Assembly: GCA_964419935.1 (NCBI GenBank)
Contig: CAYQQJ010000002.1
Location: forward strand, 62,001-126,000
Origin: CAYQQJ01 sp964419935
Lineage (GTDB): Bacteria > Pseudomonadota > Gammaproteobacteria > Pseudomonadales > Cellvibrionaceae
Direction of reading: 5' to 3'
DNA length: 64,000 nucleotides
Both the position numbers and the translations under genes were made by a program. Position 1 is the stretch's first letter; each line of letters starts with the position of its first letter. Shown piece after piece: positions 33,769 through 42,527 of the stretch. The notes beneath the pieces were generated by a model. The model had not been told where the DNA came from. It did no database searches and was given only the letters and a program-made list of their open reading frames with translations.

Positions 33769-34326
33769 CTAATTCCTCGGATGCCGTCCCTCGCAAAACT
33801 CCTCCACCATCTTGCGGTTGAACGCGGGTAAGTCATCCGGGCTGCGGGATGTCACCAAGCCCTGGTCAACCACCACTTCCTTATCGACCCATTCAGCGCC
33901 AGCATTTTGCAAATCGGTTTTCACCGACGGGTAAGAGGTGAGCGTGCGTCCTTGTAATGCACGAGTTTCAATAAGTACCTGAGGCCCGTGGCACAGAGAT
34001 GCAATCGGCTTCCCCGACTCCATGAAATGATTGACGAAGGCCACTGCGTCGGCGTTTTTGCGCAGGGTATCCGGGTTCATGACGCCGCCGGGCAACGTCA
34101 GCGCATCGTAATCCGCTGGATTTGCGTCTTTGACCGTCTTGGCGACGCTGAACTCGTCTCCCCAATCGGTCTTCTGCCAGCCGCGGACCTTCCCGGGTTT
34201 CAAGGAAATGATGTCTACCTGAGCACCTGCCTGTTGCAGTGCCTCAACCGGCGATGTGAGTTCGACCTGTTCAAAACCATCTGCTACCAGCACGGCAACT
34301 TTTTTCTGCTTCAACGGATTAGCCAT
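33769..34326 (-). CDS. DJ-1/PfpI family protein (type 1 glutamine amidotransferase-like)
   Basis: A 185-aa protein of the PfpI/YhbO group. The nucleophile elbow ASLCHGPQ carries Cys112, followed by the His113 partner, and VADGFEQVELTSP holds the conserved Glu. Such proteins act as proteases, deglycases or chaperones in stress response; the activity of this copy is not known. GGAGGTTTCCT provides a strong ribosome site for ATG 34326. It stands alone, convergent with hemY. Confidence 0.9.
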   Translation of the reverse strand: MANPLKQKKVAVLVADGFEQVELTSPVEALQQAGAQVDIISLKPGKVRGWQKTDWGDEFSVAKTVKDANPADYDALTLPGGVMNPDTLRKNADAVAFVNHFMESGKPIASLCHGPQVLIETRALQGRTLTSYPSVKTDLQNAGAEWVDKEVVVDQGLVTSRSPDDLPAFNRKMVEEFCEGRHPRN

Positions 34327-34618
34327 AGGAAACCTCCTGAGGATGTCTTTGGGTATTGGGGCTGCGAATGATGCAGTGTGAGTGCCAACTACAGCTATCC
34401 AGCTCGGATCAACAGGGGGTCACCCGCTTACGCGGTGCGAAAACGAATTTGTGGCAACGGAAAACGCTGTGTGAACTATACCTATAGGCTTCGAGTGGAT
34501 GTCTGATGCCAAGAATCAATTCGCGCGTATTTGAACAAGCTATCACGATTGCGAGAGGGGCTGATCACGAAGAATCGCTATATAACCAAACGTCATAGAT
34601 CTTTTACAAGTTCTCATT

Positions 34619-34637
34619 TGTGTCTATTAAAGATATA
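34619..34637. promoter_or_regulatory. Operator-like dyad, copy 1 (degenerate)
   Basis: TGTGTCTA-TTA-AAGATATA matches the block A dyad consensus with three changes. It lies 34 bp before copy 2, on the same promoter. Confidence 0.35.
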
Positions 34638-34670
34638 TTTTTCCGTAATTTAGCTGCTTTCTACTTGCAC

Positions 34671-34689
34671 TGTATCTATTGTAGCTACA
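34671..34689. promoter_or_regulatory. Operator-like dyad, copy 2
   Basis: TGTATCTA-TTG-TAGCTACA is a dyad with one mismatch between arms, 135 bp before the TonB-receptor start. A near-identical site lies before the symporter gene at 40689. The cognate regulator is unknown. Confidence 0.5.
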
Positions 34690-34823
34690 TACTCCAGGTA
34701 AGCCAGATTGTTGAGGAGCAACTGGCACATCCCAGTGGGCCGACCAAACTGAAACTATTTTGCGCGGATCCAGGATTGCACCACCAAGATAAAAAATACT
34801 AAATCGAGCAGGAGACCCAGTTC

Positions 34824-37520
34824 ATGACAACATATTTTCGCAGGACCGCCATAGCCCGGGCTATTGGTGCCACGATACTGGCCGGCACCGCGGGCGTGGC
34901 TTATGGGCAACAAACCAATAACGCACAACAATTGGAAGAAGTTGTGGTACAGGGCATTCGAGGCAGTTTGACCGAAGCCCTGGATCAGAAACGCGATTCC
35001 GACACCTTCATTGACGTGGTTGTCGCTGAAGATATCGGTAAGCTGCCGGATGACAACCTGGCAGAAACGCTACAACGCATCCCTGGTATTCAGGTTGAGC
35101 GGGAAGACGGCGAAGGGGTCAACGTGACCATTCGCGGTATTCGTAAAAACCGTGTCGAAGTCAATGGACGCACGTTACTTAGCCCCAATGGGCGAGGTTC
35201 CAGTGCCGGTATCATGAATTATTTCCCATCTGAGATTGTTGGTTCGGTACAGACAAGCAAAGTACTGACGGCGGATATGACCGACGGTGCTCTGGGCGGT
35301 ACCATCAATATCAAGACTCGCAAGCCTCTGGATAAGAAGGGCTTCTGGGGTGGTGCCAGCATCGAGGGCAGTCATGCGGAAATGAATGGTGATCAGGGCT
35401 TCAAGGGTTCAGCGCTGGTAAGCAATAGCTTCAACGATGACACCATGGGTGTGTCAGTCGGCGTTGTTCATGAAGACCGTCCTATCACCGAAGACCGCTT
35501 TTACAGTAACGGTGACTGGCGGGTTGGTGCTGCCTACTCGAACACCGACTTGAACGAGCAGAATATCTCTGATCCCTACTATTACCAATATGACCTTCGC
35601 TATCAGCGCAAGGAAGAGGATCGGACCAAATCCGCGGTGACTACCGCATTTCAATGGCAACCGTCGGCCAAACTGGAAGTGAATGCGGATCTGCTTTACG
35701 CAGAATACGACGTAGGTCGCTCCCGTGCCTGGGCCGGTATTATTCTTGAGAAAACCTTGGACAAGTACGTACCCGAATCCATTGTTGTGGATGACCGGGA
35801 TGCACGAGTTGCCGGTAGCCTGGTCAGCAAAGTAGAAAACAGCCACGAACGCGTGGACGGAACAGACAACTTTCTAACCGGCGGCATCAATGCCACCTGG
35901 TATGCTGACAATGGCATTTCTGTATTTGCTGAGTATGGTTTCAGTACCTCGGAATCCGAACGCAACCAGGCGGTCATGCAGTTGTTTACCAAAGGTCCTG
36001 GCGGTGCCGGTGTACCGGTGGATTTCGACTTGCGCAACTCAGACATTCCTTCAGTGCAAATTCCAGATCTGTCTGATCCTGCCGATCTTACGGCCCAGGT
36101 GTTTTACGATGATCTGAATATCAACAAAGCCACGGAAGATTCATTCCGTCTTGACGTTGATATTCCAATGGAAGGCATTCTCACTTCGATCAAAACCGGT
36201 ATGCGGTATTCAGGCATTACGGCGGATCGCACCAAATATTCCAAGTATTCCGTTGATCCCTGGAGCGGCAGCCGCGTCACCAGCCTGACTCGCGCTGGCA
36301 TTGGCAACACGCCTGTGCTGGATGAACCCTGGCTTGAAAATGCACTGGTGACTGTTGATATGTCCGATGTGTTGTCGGGTTCAGGCGCTAATATACCGGA
36401 CCAGATCGTGGTTGTGGATACCGGGCTCATTGGCAATGGCGGTTTTGGTTTCTCTGATGAATTCTACGATTCGCCCATCGAAAAACTTCCCGAGTTCACC
36501 TCAACAGTTGAAGATACGATCACGTCATTCTATGTGCGGGCGGATTTTGACGTCGCGGACTGGACCGGTAACGTCGGTATGCGTTATTCCGATACATCAA
36601 CCACGGTTAAAAACTACGCATTGGTGGACGGCGCTTACGAGCCCTTCGAAAAGGACGGTGGCTACCAGGATTTTCTGCCAAGCCTGGTGATAAAGCGAGA
36701 CCTGACCGATGACCTGGTGCTGAGAATTGGTGCGAGCAAGATCATCAACCGCCCCCCGACATCAACCCTGGGTGCCACCGGCCGCATCAACTTGGTGGAT
36801 GATGATCCCAGTACGCCGGAAGATGAATCCGAAGGGTCTTCCGCGTCTCTGCCAAACCCGGACCTGAAGCCACAGCGCGGCACGCAATATGACGCGGCAC
36901 TGGAATGGTATTTCGCCGACAGCTCGGCACTGGCCGCAGCGGTTTTCTATAAGTCTCTCGACCGACAGATTTTGAATATTACACAGGTCGGCACGATTCC
37001 CGGATACGGTGATCAGGAGTTTGCCATCGCGACCCAGATCAATGGTTCCGGCGGCAAGATCAAGGGTTTCGAAATTGCCTACAGCCATGACTTCCGCGAT
37101 TTGCCATCGATCCTGTCGAACATGGGTACCTCGATCAACTACACCTATCTCGACAACACCACCGACGAAATCGACCCGCGTACCGGCGACCCAATCGGCC
37201 TTCAGGGTGTATCGGAGAACAGTGTCAACGTTCAGGTTTACTATGAAGATGACAAGTTGAGCGGCCGACTGTTATTCAACTGGCGCGATGACTACTTCGA
37301 TCGCCTGGGTTACGAAGGCTCGACCGCGATCCTCAATAAGGGTGAGCCATCACTGGATGCCTCGGTTAAATATCATCTGACTGATGCAGTCTCCATGGAG
37401 TTCCAGGCGGTTAATCTGCTGGATAATTCGAAACAGGAATACGCCGGATGGGACGACTATGTTGCCGCTTATGCTGAAACCGGAACCCGCTTTTCTCTGG
37501 GTATGAGTGTCAGGTTCTAA
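34824..37520 (+). CDS. TonB-dependent outer-membrane receptor (block A)
   Basis: An 898-aa active transporter for oligosaccharide uptake across the outer membrane. After a signal peptide (ARAIGATILAGTAGVAYGQQ) come a TonB-box-like EEVVVQG, the plug domain (DVVVAEDIGKLPDDNLAETLQRIPGIQVER; GVNVTIRGI; VTADMTDGALGGTINIKTRKP) and a 22-strand-type barrel ending in ETGTRFSLGMSVRF, with terminal Phe. The style is that of TIGR01782 (Caulobacter/Xanthomonas carbohydrate receptors). It is the first gene of the block, followed after 196 bp by a lipoprotein gene. Dyads upstream suggest substrate-specific control. Confidence 0.93.
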   Translation: MTTYFRRTAIARAIGATILAGTAGVAYGQQTNNAQQLEEVVVQGIRGSLTEALDQKRDSDTFIDVVVAEDIGKLPDDNLAETLQRIPGIQVEREDGEGVNVTIRGIRKNRVEVNGRTLLSPNGRGSSAGIMNYFPSEIVGSVQTSKVLTADMTDGALGGTINIKTRKPLDKKGFWGGASIEGSHAEMNGDQGFKGSALVSNSFNDDTMGVSVGVVHEDRPITEDRFYSNGDWRVGAAYSNTDLNEQNISDPYYYQYDLRYQRKEEDRTKSAVTTAFQWQPSAKLEVNADLLYAEYDVGRSRAWAGIILEKTLDKYVPESIVVDDRDARVAGSLVSKVENSHERVDGTDNFLTGGINATWYADNGISVFAEYGFSTSESERNQAVMQLFTKGPGGAGVPVDFDLRNSDIPSVQIPDLSDPADLTAQVFYDDLNINKATEDSFRLDVDIPMEGILTSIKTGMRYSGITADRTKYSKYSVDPWSGSRVTSLTRAGIGNTPVLDEPWLENALVTVDMSDVLSGSGANIPDQIVVVDTGLIGNGGFGFSDEFYDSPIEKLPEFTSTVEDTITSFYVRADFDVADWTGNVGMRYSDTSTTVKNYALVDGAYEPFEKDGGYQDFLPSLVIKRDLTDDLVLRIGASKIINRPPTSTLGATGRINLVDDDPSTPEDESEGSSASLPNPDLKPQRGTQYDAALEWYFADSSALAAAVFYKSLDRQILNITQVGTIPGYGDQEFAIATQINGSGGKIKGFEIAYSHDFRDLPSILSNMGTSINYTYLDNTTDEIDPRTGDPIGLQGVSENSVNVQVYYEDDKLSGRLLFNWRDDYFDRLGYEGSTAILNKGEPSLDASVKYHLTDAVSMEFQAVNLLDNSKQEYAGWDDYVAAYAETGTRFSLGMSVRF

Positions 37521-37716
37521 GCTTAACGTTAAGCTGAAGAAAGTATCAGGTCCGGTGTTCTACGCCGGATCTGATCATAGTGTTCTAAGCGCTTGCGTCT
37601 GTATCTAGATGACGCAATCTGATCCACCAGCGAGATAATTCCTGGTTGATTCACTCGCGAGAATTTCCGTTCGTGTAACTCTATTGTGCATGAGCAGATG
37701 ACTAAGAGAGACAAGC

Positions 37717-40584
37717 ATGTTTACAAACTACCGATTATATTTAGGTGTGCTGGTTTACTGCATTGGCGCACTTGTCATGTCGGGCTGTCAGCTCGGCAGT
37801 TCCAGTTCGACAGACTCCGGTGTAGGCGAGAAAGCCTACTTCAGTCAAAATAACGTGATCTTATATTCCGAGGATGGGTACGCCCAAACCTACGGGCTCG
37901 AATTCTATGTAATCTACCGCGCCACAGATCCACAGATGAAGTTGCGCCCGGCCGGCCTTGAAAAGGTTGGCTACAATGTGCCCACCTGGATCGCGATCGA
38001 GGAGTCCCGCGCTGATCTTGAGGATTTTGATCGCGACGCCGCAATGGCGGGCGACGGTTTTGATGCATCTATTTTGGAGGGCGAAGCCGACGCGCGCACG
38101 GCCAACTATTTTGCCAGCGGTCATGTCATAAAAGTGGCACCGAACAAGGTGACGCGTGTCGGCAACAGAATAGAACTGCACTTTGCTGAATATGAGAAAT
38201 TTGCACTGAGCGCCAGTATCAAACTCGGCGGCGAGTATCCGCAACTGGATTACGTTCTTGAGCCACTCGTAGAAGGTTACTACTCGGTGGGCTATGTCGG
38301 TTCGCCAGCGTTCGCCATAGATCAAGCAGATGAAATCTGGCAACCGCTTATCTGGCAGGAAAAATCCTTTCCCGTTAATTCGTTCATGACCCTGGCCTAC
38401 CGCGCACCACTGCCGACTACCATGGTGCGCGCCAATGGCTTCAACTACGGTTTGTTGGCGCACCCCAAAGAGTTTCCATTCAGCCCGCTGCCGATGCCGG
38501 ACAATAGTCGCTTCGGCGTTGTGCTTCGCAATCCCCAGGGCCAGGCGCAGCCAATGCTGTTTGCTCCTGTTTTGGGTGGCATTGAATCCAAAATGAATGC
38601 CGGCGACCAATACAGCTTCTCATCCTATCTGGTGGCGGAGCCTGGTGATGCGATTACCGATACCTACGAAAACATGGCCAGAAACATTTATGGTTTTAAA
38701 GACTACCGCAACAATGAAGTGGTTTCTCTCAATACCACATTCGAAAACATCGTTGACTACTCGCTGACTGACTATGCCTGGTTCGAAACTGAACTTAAAG
38801 GTCACGCGTACTCGACGGATGTTCCCGGAGCGGTTAAAAATGTATCCAGCCTCAACGCACTCGAGCTGGCGCTGGTAACCGACAACAAGGTGATGTTCGA
38901 AGATCGCGCTTACCTGACTCTGGAGTACATGTTGTCGCGGGAAAAATTCCTTTTCAGCCTGGACCCTGAGCAGAAAATTCAGAATCCGTCTCGCAATATG
39001 TTCGGCCCTATAGCGCCCATATCCGAGTTGGGTGCGCTTTACAACATCCTCGGCGAAAGCAACGATTTCTTCATAACTCTGGCGAAGAATGAATACGAGA
39101 AAACCCGTATTCGAAATCTTGATGTCGCGGAGCGTGGCGACAGCTGGTGGAATTCGCTGTGGCTGTACAAGGCGACCAATGATCAGCGTTATCTGGACGC
39201 AGCGATTGCGGGTGCCGATGAATATCTTGAGACCCGTGTGAATACGCCTGTGACTCAACCGGCCGGATTTTTCTGGACCAGTTTTACGCCGCGCTTCATT
39301 GAGCTAGTGGAACTTTATGAGGTCACCCAGGAAAAACGCTATCTGGATGCCGCGCAGGAGGTTGCGCGTCGCTACACCATGTTTACCTGGATGTCTCCCA
39401 AAATCCCCGAACAGAAAGTTCTGGTGAACGAGGGTGATAAAGCGCCGATGTACTGGTACCTGAAATCCAAGGGTCATGAACAGATGTACATCGACGAAGA
39501 AGTGATTGATGCCTGGCAGTTGTCAGAAATTGGTCTCACACCAGAATCAGCTGGTACCTCTTCCGGGCACCGGGCAATTTTTATGGCCAACTATGCGCCG
39601 TGGATGCTGCGTATCGGTTACTACGCCGATGATAAATATCTGCAAGATGTTGCCAAGGCAGCCATTATTGGGCGCTACCAAAACTTTCCCGGTTACCATA
39701 TCAACACGGCCAGAACCACCATTTACAAAAAAGCGGACTACCCGCTGCGGCCGCACAAAGAACTGAGTGTGAATTCCTTTCACTACAACCACATTCTGCC
39801 GATGGCGTCCATGCTGCTGGATTATCTGGTTACCGATGTTTACACCAGGTCTGCCGGAGCCGTCAGTTTTCCCTCGGAATATATGGAAGGTTACGCCTAT
39901 TTGCAAAGTAAATTTTATGGTCACGCACCGGGAACCTTTTATGGTGAAACGGGCGTAAACCTGTGGATGCCAAAAGACCTTCTCGCAGTGGATGACGTTG
40001 AACTGAATTATATCAGTGGCTACAAGGGTAATGATCTTTATATCGCGTTTACCAATCAGTCCGATGAAGTGGTTGCATCAGCGTTCTCGGTCAATACAGA
40101 ACTGGCTACTTTGGCCCACGAGTACACCGTAACCCAGTGGCACGAGAACCAGGCAAGCGGTTCCCAGGCGCAATCTGGTGACGAGTTTTTAGTTGAAGTG
40201 GCGGCGAACGGTATCACGGTGGTGAAGATCAGCGGTGTTACCGCCCATCCGTCATTCAGCCACCGTTTCGGCGATAAGCTCTCCAATGTTGACAATGATT
40301 ATCTTGAGCTGGAAACCGGTAACGCCCGCGCGATGTTGATAAAGCTCGGCGACTACGACACACGTGCTTACATTTACCTGCGGGATGATGACAGCATCGT
40401 AGGCAATGCAACACTGCGCTATCAAGATGCCTCAGGTAAGGAAACAACCGTGGTCGACAATGAATTCCCCTTCGAGTGGACCATCAACTTGGAGCCGGAT
40501 CAAACCGGGGTCACGTTCAGTCTTGAAGTTGAAAACAAAGCTGGGCACACGGACAAAACCGGGCAGCTGAGCCTGGGCCAATAA
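37717..40584 (+). CDS. Large lipoprotein, possible helical-toroid carbohydrate enzyme
   Basis: A 955-aa protein I cannot place in a named family. The signal ends in LVMSGC (Cys24), so it is a lipoprotein of the periplasm or cell surface. The first 330 residues look like a beta-sandwich (GKAYFSQNNVILYSEDGYAQTYGLEF...). Residues about 380-720 are helical with paired hairpins and repeated aromatic pairs (NSLWLYKATNDQRYLDAAIAGADEYL; ELVELYEVTQEKRYLDAAQEVARRY; WMLRIGYYADDKYLQDVAKAAI), the pattern of an (alpha/alpha)6 toroid. The end is again beta-rich. This N-sandwich/toroid/C-sandwich order occurs in polysaccharide lyases and six-hairpin glycosidases. Role in glycan cleavage is inferred. A perfect terminator follows, separating it from the symporter. 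Confidence 0.6.
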   Translation: MFTNYRLYLGVLVYCIGALVMSGCQLGSSSSTDSGVGEKAYFSQNNVILYSEDGYAQTYGLEFYVIYRATDPQMKLRPAGLEKVGYNVPTWIAIEESRADLEDFDRDAAMAGDGFDASILEGEADARTANYFASGHVIKVAPNKVTRVGNRIELHFAEYEKFALSASIKLGGEYPQLDYVLEPLVEGYYSVGYVGSPAFAIDQADEIWQPLIWQEKSFPVNSFMTLAYRAPLPTTMVRANGFNYGLLAHPKEFPFSPLPMPDNSRFGVVLRNPQGQAQPMLFAPVLGGIESKMNAGDQYSFSSYLVAEPGDAITDTYENMARNIYGFKDYRNNEVVSLNTTFENIVDYSLTDYAWFETELKGHAYSTDVPGAVKNVSSLNALELALVTDNKVMFEDRAYLTLEYMLSREKFLFSLDPEQKIQNPSRNMFGPIAPISELGALYNILGESNDFFITLAKNEYEKTRIRNLDVAERGDSWWNSLWLYKATNDQRYLDAAIAGADEYLETRVNTPVTQPAGFFWTSFTPRFIELVELYEVTQEKRYLDAAQEVARRYTMFTWMSPKIPEQKVLVNEGDKAPMYWYLKSKGHEQMYIDEEVIDAWQLSEIGLTPESAGTSSGHRAIFMANYAPWMLRIGYYADDKYLQDVAKAAIIGRYQNFPGYHINTARTTIYKKADYPLRPHKELSVNSFHYNHILPMASMLLDYLVTDVYTRSAGAVSFPSEYMEGYAYLQSKFYGHAPGTFYGETGVNLWMPKDLLAVDDVELNYISGYKGNDLYIAFTNQSDEVVASAFSVNTELATLAHEYTVTQWHENQASGSQAQSGDEFLVEVAANGITVVKISGVTAHPSFSHRFGDKLSNVDNDYLELETGNARAMLIKLGDYDTRAYIYLRDDDSIVGNATLRYQDASGKETTVVDNEFPFEWTINLEPDQTGVTFSLEVENKAGHTDKTGQLSLGQ

Positions 40585-40597
40585 ACAATGTGCTAGT

Positions 40598-40620
40598 GGG
40601 GAGCGATGCTCCCCTTTTTT
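40598..40620 (+). terminator. Rho-independent terminator
   Basis: GGGGAGC and GCTCCCC form a perfect 7-bp stem with loop GAT and a TTTTTT tail, 14 bp after the lipoprotein stop codon. The next gene therefore needs its own promoter, which fits the dyads found there. Confidence 0.85.
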
Positions 40621-40688
40621 AGAACTTTTTACTGTGTATGAGCCAGGGCTCGTAATAAAGAGCAACTTTGATTGCCTTTATGGTTTCA

Positions 40689-40707
40689 TTTATCTATTAT
40701 AGATACA
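40689..40707. promoter_or_regulatory. Operator-like dyad, copy 3
   Basis: TTTATCTA-TTA-TAGATACA has the same arms and spacer as the sites at 34671 and 34619. It lies about 110 bp before the symporter start. A related half-site TGTATCTA is at 37600-37607, before the lipoprotein gene. Confidence 0.5.
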
Positions 40708-40741
40708 TATATTTAAACGCTTTGACCGTAAAGGTCGCCGC

Positions 40742-40758
40742 CCGAACGGAACGTTCGG
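40742..40758. promoter_or_regulatory. Second inverted repeat upstream of the symporter gene
   Basis: CCGAACG-GAA-CGTTCGG has perfect 7-bp arms, 58 bp before the symporter start. It is unlike the other dyads, so it may bind a different regulator, or form a hairpin in the leader. Confidence 0.4.
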
Positions 40759-40815
40759 TATACACCACAGCGGATAACCGATCCCGGATGATCGATCAAA
40801 TAGAGAGAGCGAAAC

Positions 40816-42516
40816 GTGAACAATTTTGACTATGGCGTGGTACTTCTGTTTTCCCTGTTGGTGTTGGTTCTGGGGATGATGTTTTCCGGAAGCGGCAAAA
40901 ACATGAAGTCATTCTTTGCCGCCGGCGGCGCTGTTCCCTGGTGGGTTAGCGGGCTTTCCCTGTTCATGAGTTTCTTCTCGGTGGGCACCTTTGTTGTTTG
41001 GGGATCCATTGCCTACACCGACGGTTTCGTCTCTGTGGCAATCCAAACCACTATGGCGCTGTCGGGTGTCATCATTGCGCTGGTCATTGCACCCGGTTGG
41101 AACAAAACCAAGGCCATTACAGCCGCCGAATTCATTTCGAAGCGGCTCGGTGATCGCACACAGCGAAAATACTCGCCCATCTTTTTGTTTATTAATCTGT
41201 TCACAACCGGCGCATTCCTTTATCCGGTAGGAAAGATTATTGAAGTTACCACCGGGCTGCCGCTTGAAGTTGCCATTCTCGGCCTGGGTGTCTTCATCAT
41301 TGCCTACACCGCTGTCGGTGGGCTGTGGGCCGTTCTGGTCACGGATGTACTGCAATTTGTGGTGCTGACCGCCGCCGTCATTATTGTCATTCCGGTATCT
41401 CTTGATTTGGTCGGCGGTCCAACAGGATTTTTAAACAAGCTCCCGAAAGGCTTCACTGCCATTCAGAATGAGGAATTCACCTGGGTATTCCTGTTGGCCT
41501 TTCTCGTTTACAACACCGTGTTCATCGGCGGCAACTGGGCTTATGTGCAGCGCTACACCAGCGTGGCCACGCCTCGCGAGGCGCGCAAGGTGGGGTGGTT
41601 GTTTGCCGGACTGTACCTGGTGGCGCCAGTCGTTTGGATGATTCCGCCGATGGTGTATCGAATTATCGATCCGAGCCTCAGCGCCAAAGGGGCGGAAGAT
41701 GCTTATCTGCTGATGTGCATGGAAGTGATTCCCAATGGGCTGCTCGGTTTAATCCTGGGTGCCATGATCTTTGCGACTGCGAGTTCTGTTAACACGACAA
41801 TCAATATTGCTGCGGGAGTCTGGACTAACGATATTTACAGTCGTTTCAAAAAAGCAGTTACCACCAGGGAGTCCATGATTGTTGCCCGGGTTTCAACATT
41901 AGTGTTTGGTTGTCTCGCCATTAGTGTTGCACTAATGGTGCGGCATATGGGTGGAATCGTTGAAGTTGTATTGAGCGTTGGCGCTCTGACCGGGGCACCG
42001 ATTTACCTGCCTCCTATATGGGCAATATTCTCCAGGCGCCAAACCGGTTTCAGTATTCTGTTTACCACGTTCCTCTGCTTGGCAATCAACCTGTTTTTCA
42101 AGTTCATTTCTCCAGTCTTGTTTGATTTCGCGCTTGGTCGTGCAGCGGAAATGTTCGTTGGTGCTGTTGGTCCGATAGTTGTGCTCATCATGTTCGAGAT
42201 ATTTTACAAAGTGCGCAATAACCCGAACCCGGATTACGATCGCTACCTCGCTTATCGACAAGAGCAAGACAACCTTGAACGTAATTCGGAACCTGAGGAT
42301 CCAGCCCAAAGTGGCGCAGCCAATCACCACGCAATCAGAATTATTGGCATCGGTGTGCTGGCTGTCGGCCTGCTCATTGCCGCGCTGGGATTGCTTGCAG
42401 AATCAGCCAACAAGCCAACGTTAACTGTCGGTATTCTGCTATGCATTCCGGCAGTATTTTTATTGAACCCCGTTAAGTGGTTCGCGAGCAAAACGCCGAG
42501 CGAACTAGAGAAATAA
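40816..42516 (+). CDS. Sodium:solute symporter (SSS family)
   Basis: A 566-aa inner-membrane transporter with 13-14 hydrophobic helices that imports a sugar or sugar derivative with Na+. Family landmarks are FFAAGGAVPWWVSGLSLFMSFFSVGTFV, ITAAEFISKRLGDRTQRKY and GGLWAVLVTDVLQFVVL. GTG 40816 is preceded by GAGAGAGC. The long soluble loop (RNNPNPDYDRYLAYRQEQDNL) near 465-500 precedes the last helices. It is the first gene of a unit with the FAD oxidoreductase 11 bp downstream. Confidence 0.92.
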   Translation: MNNFDYGVVLLFSLLVLVLGMMFSGSGKNMKSFFAAGGAVPWWVSGLSLFMSFFSVGTFVVWGSIAYTDGFVSVAIQTTMALSGVIIALVIAPGWNKTKAITAAEFISKRLGDRTQRKYSPIFLFINLFTTGAFLYPVGKIIEVTTGLPLEVAILGLGVFIIAYTAVGGLWAVLVTDVLQFVVLTAAVIIVIPVSLDLVGGPTGFLNKLPKGFTAIQNEEFTWVFLLAFLVYNTVFIGGNWAYVQRYTSVATPREARKVGWLFAGLYLVAPVVWMIPPMVYRIIDPSLSAKGAEDAYLLMCMEVIPNGLLGLILGAMIFATASSVNTTINIAAGVWTNDIYSRFKKAVTTRESMIVARVSTLVFGCLAISVALMVRHMGGIVEVVLSVGALTGAPIYLPPIWAIFSRRQTGFSILFTTFLCLAINLFFKFISPVLFDFALGRAAEMFVGAVGPIVVLIMFEIFYKVRNNPNPDYDRYLAYRQEQDNLERNSEPEDPAQSGAANHHAIRIIGIGVLAVGLLIAALGLLAESANKPTLTVGILLCIPAVFLLNPVKWFASKTPSELEK

Positions 42517-42527
42517 GGACTACAACC

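Larger units (their letters stand above)
34327..34823 (+). promoter_or_regulatory. Upstream region of the first TonB-receptor gene
   Basis: This 497-bp stretch has no gene. The right half is AT-rich and holds two dyads of the type TGTATCTA-TTR-TAGATACA listed separately. It ends in an AGGAGA ribosome site before ATG 34824. The left end provides the upstream region of the divergent PfpI gene. Confidence 0.5.
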
